A stretch of DNA of 12,894 nt, from NCBI GenBank assembly GCA_002501135.1, contig DLRQ01000013.1, positions 1-12,894 on the forward strand, in the 5' to 3' direction. The notes beneath the pieces were generated by a model, which saw nothing but the letters and a program-made list of their open reading frames with translations, was not told where the DNA came from and did not search any database. This document shows, one piece after another, positions 6,077 to 12,894 of this stretch. Numbering within the stretch: the first letter of the stretch is position 1; each line of letters begins with the position of its first letter. The position numbers were made by a program, and so were the translations under genes. Origin of the DNA: Candidatus Neomicrothrix sp. UBA7884 (lineage in GTDB: Bacteria; Actinomycetota; Acidimicrobiia; Acidimicrobiales; MedAcidi-G1).

Positions 6077-7147
6077 TCAGCAGGGCCTTGTGGCCACGTA
6101 GGTGAACTGAAAGCCGATCGGCTCAATCAGGCGAACGGCCTCGAAGCCAACCTCACGCAACCAGCCGGCCATCTGTTCACCGGTGAGCGGAAAGCCGTTC
6201 ACGGTGCTCGCCATCATGGTCATACCCATCAGCACCGCGTGTGGGTTGAACTTTCGCTCAGGATCCACGAAGTAGTCCGCGACCATCACACGGCCACCAG
6301 GCCTGAGGGCCGAGTAGGCGCGTTCGACGAGGTGCCGGGCGCCGGCCTCACCCTCGGTCCTGCACACATGTCCGAGGGCAACCAGATCAAAGGTGCCCTC
6401 GCCGAACTCCACCTCGTGGAAGTCACCCGGGAGAAACTCGCACCGGTCCGCTACACCGTTCTCCTTCGTCATCCGCTCTGCTACCCCCAGCACCCCGGGC
6501 AGGTCGTTCACCACGGCAGTTGCGTCGGGGCAGGCCTTCAGAACGGCAATGCTCCATGGTGCACCTCCAGCACCCAGATCCAAAATCTTCGGCGCTGCAA
6601 GGCTCGAGTACCTGACAAGGGTGTCGGCACGAGACGCCGCCCGGAACATGGTGGTGAACGTGCCCTCCACGAGAGGCACGTAGAAGGCGGCCGGATCGTC
6701 GTCGATCGGGGTCGCCGGTCGCCCGTGGCGAACCGTGTCGGCAAGCCGTTCCCAGTTGTCGTGGGGACCGGGGGCCACCGGTACCAGGCCGACCATCGAT
6801 GCCTCTCCGTCGCTGGTCAGGTATCGCCTCGCAGTGTCGTTCAACCCGTAGACGCTGCGGAACTGCTCAAGCAGGCCAAGGGCGACCAGCGAGTCGAGAA
6901 GGGCCTGAAGATGGGGTTCGGATAAGCCCAGTTCGGTTGCGACCAGCCCGACGGTTGTCGGCCCCATCCGCTCCAAGGTGTCAAACACGTCGAGTTCCAG
7001 GGCGGCCAGTAGCAGGTGGTAAGAGCCGAGGCCCTGAATCACACCCCAGACAGGAGCCGCAGGTGGCGGCTTGTAGTCGGTCCACGGACGACCCTTGTGG
7101 GCCATGGTGTGGGTCTTCTTCAGTTCGGGGTACGGAGCGTCGGCCAT
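6077..7147 (-). CDS. SAM-dependent methyltransferase, O-methyltransferase family 2
   Basis: This 356-residue protein is of the Methyltransf_2 class that methylates small hydroxylated molecules (plant caffeate or hydroxyindole OMTs, bacterial secondary-metabolite OMTs). The N-terminal winged-helix dimerisation domain covers about residues 30-115 (WGVIQGLGSYHLLLAALEL, later LGLLEQ). The Rossmann domain has motif I ILDLGAGGAPW (188-198), an acidic end of strand 2 (VVNDLPG, 213-219), PGDF (240-243), and the post-core LRPGGRVMVADYF (281-293). His260 in GHVCRTEGE lies near where plant OMTs have a catalytic His, but the surrounding residues differ. The start is uncertain: the upstream MDR stop TAG is followed directly by GTG (7153), and ATG follows at 7147 behind TAGGTGG. 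I take the ATG. It is cotranscribed between the MDR gene and amidohydrolase 2. It could methylate an intermediate of the imported compound, or accept a different substrate; O- versus N-methylation cannot be told. Confidence 0.87.
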   Translation of the reverse strand: MADAPYPELKKTHTMAHKGRPWTDYKPPPAAPVWGVIQGLGSYHLLLAALELDVFDTLERMGPTTVGLVATELGLSEPHLQALLDSLVALGLLEQFRSVYGLNDTARRYLTSDGEASMVGLVPVAPGPHDNWERLADTVRHGRPATPIDDDPAAFYVPLVEGTFTTMFRAASRADTLVRYSSLAAPKILDLGAGGAPWSIAVLKACPDATAVVNDLPGVLGVAERMTKENGVADRCEFLPGDFHEVEFGEGTFDLVALGHVCRTEGEAGARHLVERAYSALRPGGRVMVADYFVDPERKFNPHAVLMGMTMMASTVNGFPLTGEQMAGWLREVGFEAVRLIEPIGFQFTYVATRPC

Positions 7148-7153
7148 GACCAC

Positions 7154-8188
7154 CTACGGGGTCAACAGGATCTTGCCGAAGAAGTCCCCTGAGAGCATCT
7201 TTTCCTGAGCAGCGCCCGCCTCGGACAGATGGTGAACTGAGTCGATCTCAACCTGGTACCCGCCCAAACAGAAGTCCTCCCAGGCTGGTCCGAACTCTTC
7301 TGGGCGGTAGGGGTCGGACCCGTGGATTGAGATTCCTGAGTGGAACACGTAGCCGAGCGAAGGAATCGTCGCCTCGTCCCCCGAGGCATTCCCACAGTTC
7401 ACCAGGCGGCCACCAACACCGATGGAAAAGAGAGACGCACCGAACAAGGCGGTACCGACACAGTCCATGACCATGTCGACACCGGCACCTTGCGTCAACT
7501 CTCTGGCCCACCCCGCGACATCTCCAGTCCTGTTGTTGAGCGCGTGGGATGCACCCAGACCGACTGCCCGCTGACACTTGTGGTCGCTGCCGGCTGTGGC
7601 CAGAACGGTTGCGCCGGCGTGGACAGCCAGCTGGATTGCCGCAACGCCGATCCCAGAGCCGGCGGCATGGATCATCACGGTCTCGCCCGGCGCCAGATTG
7701 CCCACCTCGAAGAGGGCGTGCGATGCCGTCAAAAAACAGGTCGGGAACGTGGCGGCATGCTCGAGAGACACGGACTCAGGCACCTGATGGGCGTGGGATG
7801 CCGGCACGAGACATCTTTCGGCGTAGCCACCGTTCACTGTCGCTCCGATCACCCCCAGTTCTCCGTGAAGGTCACCCATGCCGGACAGCTTGGAGTTGTC
7901 GGCAACACCGGCCAAGGACGGGTCCACAACGACCCTGTCGCCCACACCTACGCCCATCACATCGGAACCGACCTCGGACACAACCCCTGCCAGGTCCATT
8001 CCGGCGATGTGGGGGTAGGTGAACCCAGGCATCTGGAACCAACCGTTCCTCTGAAGCACGTCGAGTCGGTTCAGGGCCGTGGCGACGACGTCCACCACGA
8101 CGTCTCCCGGACCCGGAACCGGATCTGGCACATCGTCGTAGCGAAATACCTCTGTCCCACCGGGCTCCTCGTAGTACATCGCCTTCAT
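7154..8188 (-). CDS. MDR-superfamily oxidoreductase, zinc-less quinone-oxidoreductase type
   Basis: This 344-residue NAD(P)H-dependent medium-chain dehydrogenase/reductase starts with the GroES-like catalytic domain (MKAMYYEEPGG, PGPGDVVVDVVATALNRLD at 25-43, HIAGMDLAGVVSEVG at 60-74). The nucleotide-binding Rossmann fold follows, with AAGSGIGVAAIQLA at 175-188. It ends in GDFFGKILLTP, like quinone reductases and enoyl reductases. The catalytic-zinc motif GHE of alcohol dehydrogenases reads GMD, and the four-Cys structural zinc loop is absent. It is therefore a zinc-less reductase of the quinone oxidoreductase or enoyl-thioester branch rather than a true alcohol dehydrogenase. The ATG at 8188 has GAGGAG (8203-8198) 9 nt upstream. 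It follows the last permease gene by 34 nt and its stop abuts the methyltransferase. It probably reduces a double bond or quinone-like group of the imported compound. Confidence 0.88.
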   Translation of the reverse strand: MKAMYYEEPGGTEVFRYDDVPDPVPGPGDVVVDVVATALNRLDVLQRNGWFQMPGFTYPHIAGMDLAGVVSEVGSDVMGVGVGDRVVVDPSLAGVADNSKLSGMGDLHGELGVIGATVNGGYAERCLVPASHAHQVPESVSLEHAATFPTCFLTASHALFEVGNLAPGETVMIHAAGSGIGVAAIQLAVHAGATVLATAGSDHKCQRAVGLGASHALNNRTGDVAGWARELTQGAGVDMVMDCVGTALFGASLFSIGVGGRLVNCGNASGDEATIPSLGYVFHSGISIHGSDPYRPEEFGPAWEDFCLGGYQVEIDSVHHLSEAGAAQEKMLSGDFFGKILLTP

Positions 8189-8222
8189 CGGTGTGCACTC
8201 CTCGACATCAATGAGCAGACCT

Positions 8223-9158
8223 TCACTTGAGACCCCGGATGAAGGGTCGCGCCAGAGCCTCGGGCTGGCGTACAGCGTGTGCGAACAGGGCCATGGCCAC
8301 GATGGTCACCAGCGCCGGCAGCGACGAGAGCATTTCGTTGTTCAACTCATATCCGAGGCCCGGCAGGGTCAACCGGAACGAAAGCACGGACCCGAACAGG
8401 AGACAGCCGAAGATGGCGCCACGCAGAGTCCATCCACCAAAGATCACCGCCACCAGCGCAATGAAACCCCTCCCGGCCACAATGCCCGGATCGAACCTTC
8501 CCACCTGGCCAAGCAGGAGATAACCACCTCCCAGACCTGCGGTCAGGCCGCCCAGGTAGATCGACTGACGACGCCGCCGGTTCACATCGATTCCGCTCAC
8601 GTCCGCAGCCTGGGGGTTCTCTCCGACCGAACGAACCTCGAGACCCCAGCGTGTCCGGTGCACGAGCCAGGCGCAGAGGGGCACAACCAGGTAGATCAGG
8701 TAGAAGGGCCACGGCTGGCCGAACAGGGCAGGGCCGACAAGGGGTACGTCCACAAGTAGCGGTATCTCGACAACTGACGCCGTTCGCGTCGACGGTTCCC
8801 ACTCCGACCCGAGGAAGCCGACCACACCCAGGACCAGAATGTTGAGCGTCAGGCCCACGACGAACTGGTCCGCTGTCAGGCGGTGGCTCATCTCAGCCTG
8901 CACCGAGGCGACCATCGCACCGGCGACAGTTCCACAGGCCAGACCGACCGCCACCGATCCTGTCGTGTGGTAGCCCATTGCCGCTGCGAACGCCCCCGCC
9001 AGAATCATCGCCTCGACCGAGATGTTCAGCGTGCCGGCCCTCTCGGCAACCCACTCGCCGGTTGCTGCGAACGCCAGCACGACAGCGAACCGGGCAGCCG
9101 CCGTATACGCGGAGTCCGTGCTGGCCACATCCCAGACCACTGAGATCAGGCCACCCAT
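8223..9158 (-). CDS. ABC importer permease 2 (BMP/nucleoside type, NupQ-like)
   Basis: This 311-residue integral membrane subunit is of the branched-chain/ribose permease type (BPD_transp_2) used by BMP-dependent importers. About eight hydrophobic stretches can be read. Hallmarks are GTLNISVEAMILAGAF (42-57), the cytoplasmic coupling segment VRSVGENPQAADVSGI (175-190), and GRGFIALVAVIFGGW (229-243), which closely match nucleoside-type permeases. It pairs with the longer permease 1 as a heterodimeric channel. The ATG overlaps the stop of permease 1 by 1 nt (TGATG), with AAGGAG 9 nt upstream. That tight coupling suits equal subunit amounts. The 5' neighbours are permease 1, the ATPase and the binding protein; downstream are the metabolic genes. 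The substrate is not readable from this subunit. Confidence 0.92.
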   Translation of the reverse strand: MGGLISVVWDVASTDSAYTAAARFAVVLAFAATGEWVAERAGTLNISVEAMILAGAFAAAMGYHTTGSVAVGLACGTVAGAMVASVQAEMSHRLTADQFVVGLTLNILVLGVVGFLGSEWEPSTRTASVVEIPLLVDVPLVGPALFGQPWPFYLIYLVVPLCAWLVHRTRWGLEVRSVGENPQAADVSGIDVNRRRRQSIYLGGLTAGLGGGYLLLGQVGRFDPGIVAGRGFIALVAVIFGGWTLRGAIFGCLLFGSVLSFRLTLPGLGYELNNEMLSSLPALVTIVAMALFAHAVRQPEALARPFIRGLK

Positions 9159-10267
9159 CAGACCCTGCTCCTTGCCGCCGCCAGGGCTCTGCGCCTCTCG
9201 CCTATGAACATGATCGCAGGGGGTAGGAGCAGAGCCAGAACAATCAGGCCCTGGACAACGTCTGTGACCCTGCGTTCTATACCGGTCGATGCCAGGAAGC
9301 CCGATCCGGTTCGAAGGCTGGCGAACACGAAGGCCATTGGGATCACCGCAAGCGCACGGTTATTGGCGACCAGCGCAACAAGAAGACCGACCCACCCGAT
9401 GCTCACCGAGAACCCCGAAACCATCCGGTAGTTGGCAAAATCCCCTCCTGTGAGCATGAACGCACCAGCCAGGCCGGCGAACCCGCCCGAAGCGAGCATG
9501 GCAATCATCCCCTGGGCCGACTCGCTGATTCCGAACCGCCTCGCCACCTTCCTGTTGTGCCCCACCACCGTGAGCCGGTAGCCCCACAGGGTCCGGCTCA
9601 ACATCCATCCGACCAGGAGCACCAGGCAGACGGCCAGCACGGCGCTGATCGGGAAGTCGTTGCCCCACATCGTGATACGGGGCAACCGGGTGTCAGGTGG
9701 CAACTGTTCGCTGACGAGGTTCCGGTTACCCAACTTGGCCTCGGCGTCGAGCAGGAGCCAGTGATGCTTGAGGCCGTATCCGACAAGGTTGGAGGCGACC
9801 GACACCAACAACAGCGTCGTGAGCACCTCGGGGACCTTTCGCCAGTAACGCAGCCCACCGGCCAGGCCAGACCAGAGCGCCCCGCCGACCACTCCGGCAG
9901 CAAGAACGACGATCAGGACGAAGGGACCTGGTCCTGGAACCCGGGTGCTGAAGTAGGTGGCGAACGCCGCCCCGACCAGAAGCTGACCCTCCTGTCCGAT
10001 GTTGACAAGACCGACCTTTGTGCTGATGATCGTGCCGATGGCAACCATCGCCAGGGGAATCGTCACCCCGATGGTGCCTCCCCATCTGCCCGGCTTCAGG
10101 ACACTTCCGTTCAGCAGTGCACCGCCCACGGTGCTCCAGTCGGCACCAACCGCCTCGACTATGAGGCCCGAGATCACGAGAGCGCCGAGAGCACAGCCTG
10201 CGTACAGGAGGACCACCTCCATGAGGCGACTCCGGGCTCCCCGCTCGGCGGTGGGCTGGGCGCTCAC
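9158..10267 (-). CDS. ABC importer permease 1 (BMP/nucleoside type, NupP-like)
   Basis: This 369-residue membrane subunit is the longer partner in BMP-dependent importers. It has a short charged cytoplasmic N-terminus and about eight to nine membrane spans, including VVLLYAGCALGALVISGLIV (18-37). The family block LVNIGQEGQLLVGAAF lies at 87-102, and a cytoplasmic segment VVGHNRKVARRFGI (234-247) should contact the ATPase. An extracytoplasmic loop of about 40 residues (170-205) precedes the fifth span. The start is GTG, giving the 4-nt overlap GTGA with the ATPase stop. That overlap indicates translational coupling and excludes a longer product. Characterised relatives carry purine nucleosides (Nup/Pnr systems) or riboflavin (spirochaete Rfu); which of these, if either, applies here is not determined. 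Confidence 0.92.
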   Translation of the reverse strand: MSAQPTAERGARSRLMEVVLLYAGCALGALVISGLIVEAVGADWSTVGGALLNGSVLKPGRWGGTIGVTIPLAMVAIGTIISTKVGLVNIGQEGQLLVGAAFATYFSTRVPGPGPFVLIVVLAAGVVGGALWSGLAGGLRYWRKVPEVLTTLLLVSVASNLVGYGLKHHWLLLDAEAKLGNRNLVSEQLPPDTRLPRITMWGNDFPISAVLAVCLVLLVGWMLSRTLWGYRLTVVGHNRKVARRFGISESAQGMIAMLASGGFAGLAGAFMLTGGDFANYRMVSGFSVSIGWVGLLVALVANNRALAVIPMAFVFASLRTGSGFLASTGIERRVTDVVQGLIVLALLLPPAIMFIGERRRALAAARSRV

Positions 10268-11850
10268 AACAGGTCGCCTCCCATGAGGCGGCCGATCTTC
10301 TCCCGGTTGGCCTCGGAGCGGGCCATCTCACCAGTCACCTGGCCCATGAAGATGACCACGATCCGGTCCGCCAACTCCAGGATCTCATCAAGCTCACTTG
10401 AGATGAGAAGGATTCCGACACCCGACCTGGCCACCCGCCTCAACTGATCAGTCATGTACTCGATCGCCCCCACATCGAGCCCGCGTGTGGGCTGTGCAGC
10501 AACCAGCACCGCGGGATCAGCGGTGATCTCGCGTGCCAGAACCACCCGCTGCTGGTTGCCACCAGACAGCGTCCACATGAGGGCATCGGGTCCGGTGCAC
10601 ATGATCGAGAACCGGTCGATCAGGTCAGAGGCCGCCACCGCTAGTGCCGCACCGTTGATGATGCCGCGTGTCGCCATTCCCGACTGGTCCGAGAGCATGA
10701 GGTTCTCAGCCACCGACATCTCGAGGACTATCCCCGAATCGTGCCTGTCCTCGGGGATGACGGCTATACCCGCCCGCAGGGCGGCACCAGCCTGGCTGAC
10801 ATCCACCTCGACACCATCTACGAGAATCTCTCCGCTGGACGGTCTGCGAAGGCCTGAAAGAAGGTCGGCGATTACCCGCTGTCCGTTTCCCTCCACCCCG
10901 GCGAGGCCCAGGATCTCGCCGGGCTTCAGGCTGAACGTCAGGTCGTCGAGTTCCATCGATCCGCCGGGTTCCCGGACCTCGATCTTCCTGAACTCCAGGA
11001 CCGGACCGTCCACGCCTGGCGTTGCGCCATCATCGCCCGCATGCATGTCCGGTATCGCCTCTGATACCTCCGTGCTTCGGAGACGAACATCGCGCCCGAC
11101 CATGGCCCTCGCCAGCATTCCGGCGTCGGCATCGGCGGTCATGTAGCGGTCCACTACGAGGCCGTTTCTCATGATCGTCACCCGGTCCGTGACCTCGAGC
11201 ATCTCTGTCAACTTGTGGCTGACCAGAGCTACCGAGCGACCCTCCTGTTCGACGACACCGCGTAGAGAATGGAACAGGTCCTCTGACTCCTCCGGGGTGA
11301 GGACAGACGTCGGCTCATCGAAAATCAGGATGTCCGGCTCTCGCCTAAGACACTTGAGGATCTCAACCCTCTGGCGAAGCCCGACAGGCAGGTCGGCAAC
11401 GCGTGCATCGGGGTCGATGCGGAGGCCATAGCGTTCGCTCAACTCTCCCACGGCGTTCCTGACACCTGTCTGGCTGAGCCTTCCAGAGTCACCCAGGGCC
11501 ACATTCTCCCAGACGGTCAGTGCCTCTACCAGGCTGAAGTGCTGGTGCACCATTCCAATACCCAGGGAGGCAGCAGCCACGGGGTCGGCGATCCTCACGG
11601 ATGCACCGTCGACGAAAATCGAACCCGAGTCGGGCACGACCAGACCGATCAGCATCTTCATCAGGGTGGACTTGCCCGCCCCGTTTTCTCCCAGGATCCC
11701 GTGTATCTCGCCCCTGTGGATCTCTATGTCAACCGCATCACACGCGGAAACCGCCCCGAAGCGCTTGCTCAACAGGCGTGTGCAAACGGCCGGTGGGGGC
11801 CCTGACGCAGCAGGACCCCCACCAAGAAGGCCGTTGTCAGCCTCGCTCAA
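10264..11850 (-). CDS. ABC importer ATPase with two nucleotide-binding domains (NupO-like)
   Basis: This 528-residue cytoplasmic ATPase has two fused NBDs, as in the ribose/nucleoside importer ATPases. NBD1 is complete: Walker A GENGAGKST (54-62), Q-loop HQHFSL (102-107), signature LPVGLRQRVE (154-163), Walker B ILIFDEPT (174-181), and switch His in LVSHK (209-213). NBD2 is the usual degenerate partner: its P-loop reads GVEGNGQR (318-325), its signature LSGGNQQR (428-435), and its Walker B LVAAQPTRGLD (449-459) carries Ala-Gln in place of Asp-Glu. That AAQPTRGLDVGAIE version is a mark of BMP-type systems. The start is TTG at 11850, 5 nt after the binding-protein stop, with only a weak ribosome site. 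The first ~20 residues are a Gly/Pro-rich tail coded across a strong stem-loop. No later start preserves the first strand of the fold. Confidence 0.92.
   Translation of the reverse strand: MSEADNGLLGGGPAASGPPPAVCTRLLSKRFGAVSACDAVDIEIHRGEIHGILGENGAGKSTLMKMLIGLVVPDSGSIFVDGASVRIADPVAAASLGIGMVHQHFSLVEALTVWENVALGDSGRLSQTGVRNAVGELSERYGLRIDPDARVADLPVGLRQRVEILKCLRREPDILIFDEPTSVLTPEESEDLFHSLRGVVEQEGRSVALVSHKLTEMLEVTDRVTIMRNGLVVDRYMTADADAGMLARAMVGRDVRLRSTEVSEAIPDMHAGDDGATPGVDGPVLEFRKIEVREPGGSMELDDLTFSLKPGEILGLAGVEGNGQRVIADLLSGLRRPSSGEILVDGVEVDVSQAGAALRAGIAVIPEDRHDSGIVLEMSVAENLMLSDQSGMATRGIINGAALAVAASDLIDRFSIMCTGPDALMWTLSGGNQQRVVLAREITADPAVLVAAQPTRGLDVGAIEYMTDQLRRVARSGVGILLISSELDEILELADRIVVIFMGQVTGEMARSEANREKIGRLMGGDLL
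11792..11823 (-). promoter_or_regulatory. Stem-loop in the transcript near the bmp/ATPase junction
   Basis: In the minus-strand RNA, GGTGGGGGTCCTG (11823-11811) can pair with CAGGGCCCCCACC (11804-11792) over 13 bp, with one G-U wobble and a 6-nt loop. The + strand version would have a C-A mismatch, so pairing is better in the transcript. It begins 27 nt after the TTG of the ATPase gene and 32 nt after the binding-protein stop. It has no following U-tract, so it is not a classic terminator. Likely roles are protecting the upstream bmp mRNA from 3' decay or lowering ATPase translation, so that the binding protein is made in excess. It also encodes the GGGP and GPPP parts of the tail. Confidence 0.55.
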
Positions 11851-11855
11851 TTCGC

Positions 11856-12894
11856 TCAGTAGCCGTAGGCCTCAGCCTTGATAGCGCCGAACTCGGCTGC
11901 GAATGCGCCGCTGGCGATATCTGTGTAGACGGCATCCATTGCTGCCTGCTGATCAGCGGTGGCGTTGCAGATGACCGCTCCCGGCTCGGGGTCAACGCCC
12001 ACCCTGAACACCTTGGTCTGGCCCTCGGTCACAGCCCCGCTGAAGATCTGCGGGAAGATCGCAGCGACGTAGTCGCCGCCATCGAACCTGACGGCGATAT
12101 CCCATGTCAGGTCGCCCTCACGGGTGCAGACATCGGACGGTCCGGCGCTGAGTGCCACCACACCGTTCTCGTTGGCCAACTGGACTATCGCCTCATGTGC
12201 GCCACCCAGGTACGGGTAGACCACACCGACGCCCTCACCGAGGGCCGTGTTGAACGCCTCGGTGGCGTTGGGCACGTTGTCAAAGTCGTAGGGCCACGCA
12301 CCTGTCGGCACATAGGTCACGGTGAACGAGGCGTCTACCGCCTGGAGGCCCATCTCAAAGCCGCGCAGTGCCTCCATCTCGAAGTTCAGGTCGCAACAAC
12401 CAATGAAGTAGGCGACCGTTGATCCCCGCTCCTGGAGCAGGAGACCCGACGCGTACCCGGCCGAGTAACTGATCTCAGAGCTGTCGTCGAGGCTCTGGGC
12501 CAGACCCGGGAGGGACTCGAACCCGGCACCGCAGTTGCAGTACCAGAAGATGTCCGAGTACTGCTCGGTCAGGTCCGGGAGCGGCTCGGCGATCTCGCTG
12601 GCGCCAACGATGATGATGTCGACACCCTGTTCGGCGAGGTTCGACAACTCGGTGGCGGCGTTCGCCGCTTCGATATTGTCGACCACGATCGGGGTCTCGA
12701 AGCCGTTCTCCGTAGACAGCCTGATGGCGGCATCCACAACCGCCTGGTAGTAGGCACCGTCATCAGCAGGTCCGGCTGCGGCAACGCCAAGGGTGATGAC
12801 ACCATCGCCGTTGGCGTCAAAGGCCATGTAGTTGGGGCCGTATTCGGGGAAACTGATTGAGGTGTCGATGAACTCGTTGGTAATGATGTCGCCC
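11856..12894 (-). CDS. BMP-family ABC substrate-binding protein (5' end outside window)
   Basis: The frame is open from TGA at 11858-11856 to the window edge, so 345 C-terminal residues are visible and the signal peptide or lipobox lies outside. The fold is the Bmp/PnrA type, an extracytoplasmic binding protein that delivers purine nucleosides (PnrA, NupA) or riboflavin (spirochaete RfuA) to its ABC permease. Family-like blocks are ITLGVAAAGPADDGAYYQAV, VDIIIVGASEI, the central LRGFEMGLQAV and VVYPYLGGAHEAIVQLA. Counting from the Met codon at 12827, Cys occurs at 97, 99, 144, 145, 234 and 287, a high count that could give three disulphides. The Met at 12827 is not the real start: the frame continues upstream and a start there would lack an export signal. 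It is the first visible gene of the importer operon; the ATPase follows after 5 nt. The ligand is unknown. Confidence 0.88.
   Translation of the reverse strand, partial: GDIITNEFIDTSISFPEYGPNYMAFDANGDGVITLGVAAAGPADDGAYYQAVVDAAIRLSTENGFETPIVVDNIEAANAATELSNLAEQGVDIIIVGASEIAEPLPDLTEQYSDIFWYCNCGAGFESLPGLAQSLDDSSEISYSAGYASGLLLQERGSTVAYFIGCCDLNFEMEALRGFEMGLQAVDASFTVTYVPTGAWPYDFDNVPNATEAFNTALGEGVGVVYPYLGGAHEAIVQLANENGVVALSAGPSDVCTREGDLTWDIAVRFDGGDYVAAIFPQIFSGAVTEGQTKVFRVGVDPEPGAVICNATADQQAAMDAVYTDIASGAFAAEFGAIKAEAYGY

Noticed and set aside
6052..6126. N-terminal extension of amidohydrolase 2 from ATG 6126
   Set aside because: It overlaps the methyltransferase gene and adds non-family residues; the ATG at 6051 has a strong Shine-Dalgarno.
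1570..7147. Toxoflavin-type biosynthetic cluster (ribA-like, methyltransferase and deaminase together)
   Set aside because: The resemblance is only at family level: the methyltransferase is a different class from what I would expect for ToxA, the genes lie in separate units, and an importer dominates. It is kept only as a loose analogy.
7340..8230. Plus-strand open frame opposite the MDR gene (296 codons)
   Set aside because: His/Arg/Gly-rich product without domains, wholly antisense to a well-supported oxidoreductase.
11792..11823. Stem-loop as a rho-independent terminator
   Set aside because: No U-tract follows the stem on the transcript, and the ATPase and permease genes downstream need read-through.
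11601..12422. Plus-strand open frame across the bmp/ATPase junction (273 codons)
   Set aside because: It spans two genuine genes on the other strand and shows no family motif.
12825..12827. ATG at 12827 as start of the binding protein
   Set aside because: The frame stays open to the window edge, and a start there would leave an extracytoplasmic protein with no signal peptide.

Overview
The window is GC-rich and densely coded. It uses GTG and TTG starts freely, has very short gene spacings and shows strong G/C bias at third codon positions. The protein types (BMP-family nucleoside-type ABC importer, single-domain GTP cyclohydrolase II, Rieske oxygenase, VOC and NTF2-like small enzymes) fit an actinobacterium, perhaps an Acidimicrobiia-like environmental lineage. 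That placement is inference from composition and gene style. No rRNA, tRNA, CRISPR or mobile element was seen.

Layout from left to right. (1) Positions 1-1565, + strand: the 3' end of an unidentified gene, two VOC (glyoxalase/bleomycin-resistance fold) proteins and an NTF2/SnoaL-like protein. The genes are tightly packed and probably co-transcribed. The NTF2-like gene has no usable canonical start and seems to begin at an ATA inside an ATAA overlap with the stop of the preceding gene. (2) 1570-3249, - strand: a two-gene unit, Rieske oxygenase then ribA (GTP cyclohydrolase II), spaced by 3 nt. (3) 3303-4670, + strand: an amidohydrolase, divergent from the Rieske gene across a 53-nt gap. (4) 12894 down to 4663, - strand: one long apparent operon. 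It runs from a BMP-family substrate-binding protein (5' end outside the window) to a double-NBD ABC ATPase, permease 1, permease 2, a zinc-less MDR oxidoreductase, a SAM-dependent O-methyltransferase-type enzyme and a second amidohydrolase. The second amidohydrolase is paralogous to the first and meets it tail to tail with an 8-nt overlap.

Read together, the genes look like an uptake-plus-processing locus for a small molecule. The importer belongs to the family whose characterised members carry purine nucleosides (PnrA, Nup systems) or riboflavin (spirochaete Rfu). The cytoplasmic enzymes could demethylate or hydroxylate (Rieske), oxidise or reduce (MDR), methylate (OMT) and hydrolyse ring C-N bonds (two amidohydrolases). 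This suggests an N-heterocyclic substrate related to purines, pteridines or flavins. The substrate is a hypothesis, and I do not recognise this gene combination as a described pathway. Notable oddities: both amidohydrolases have His-Met-Ser-Pro where COG0402-type deaminases carry His-x-x-Glu; a 13-bp stem-loop lies just inside the ABC ATPase reading frame; and the binding protein has six cysteines.
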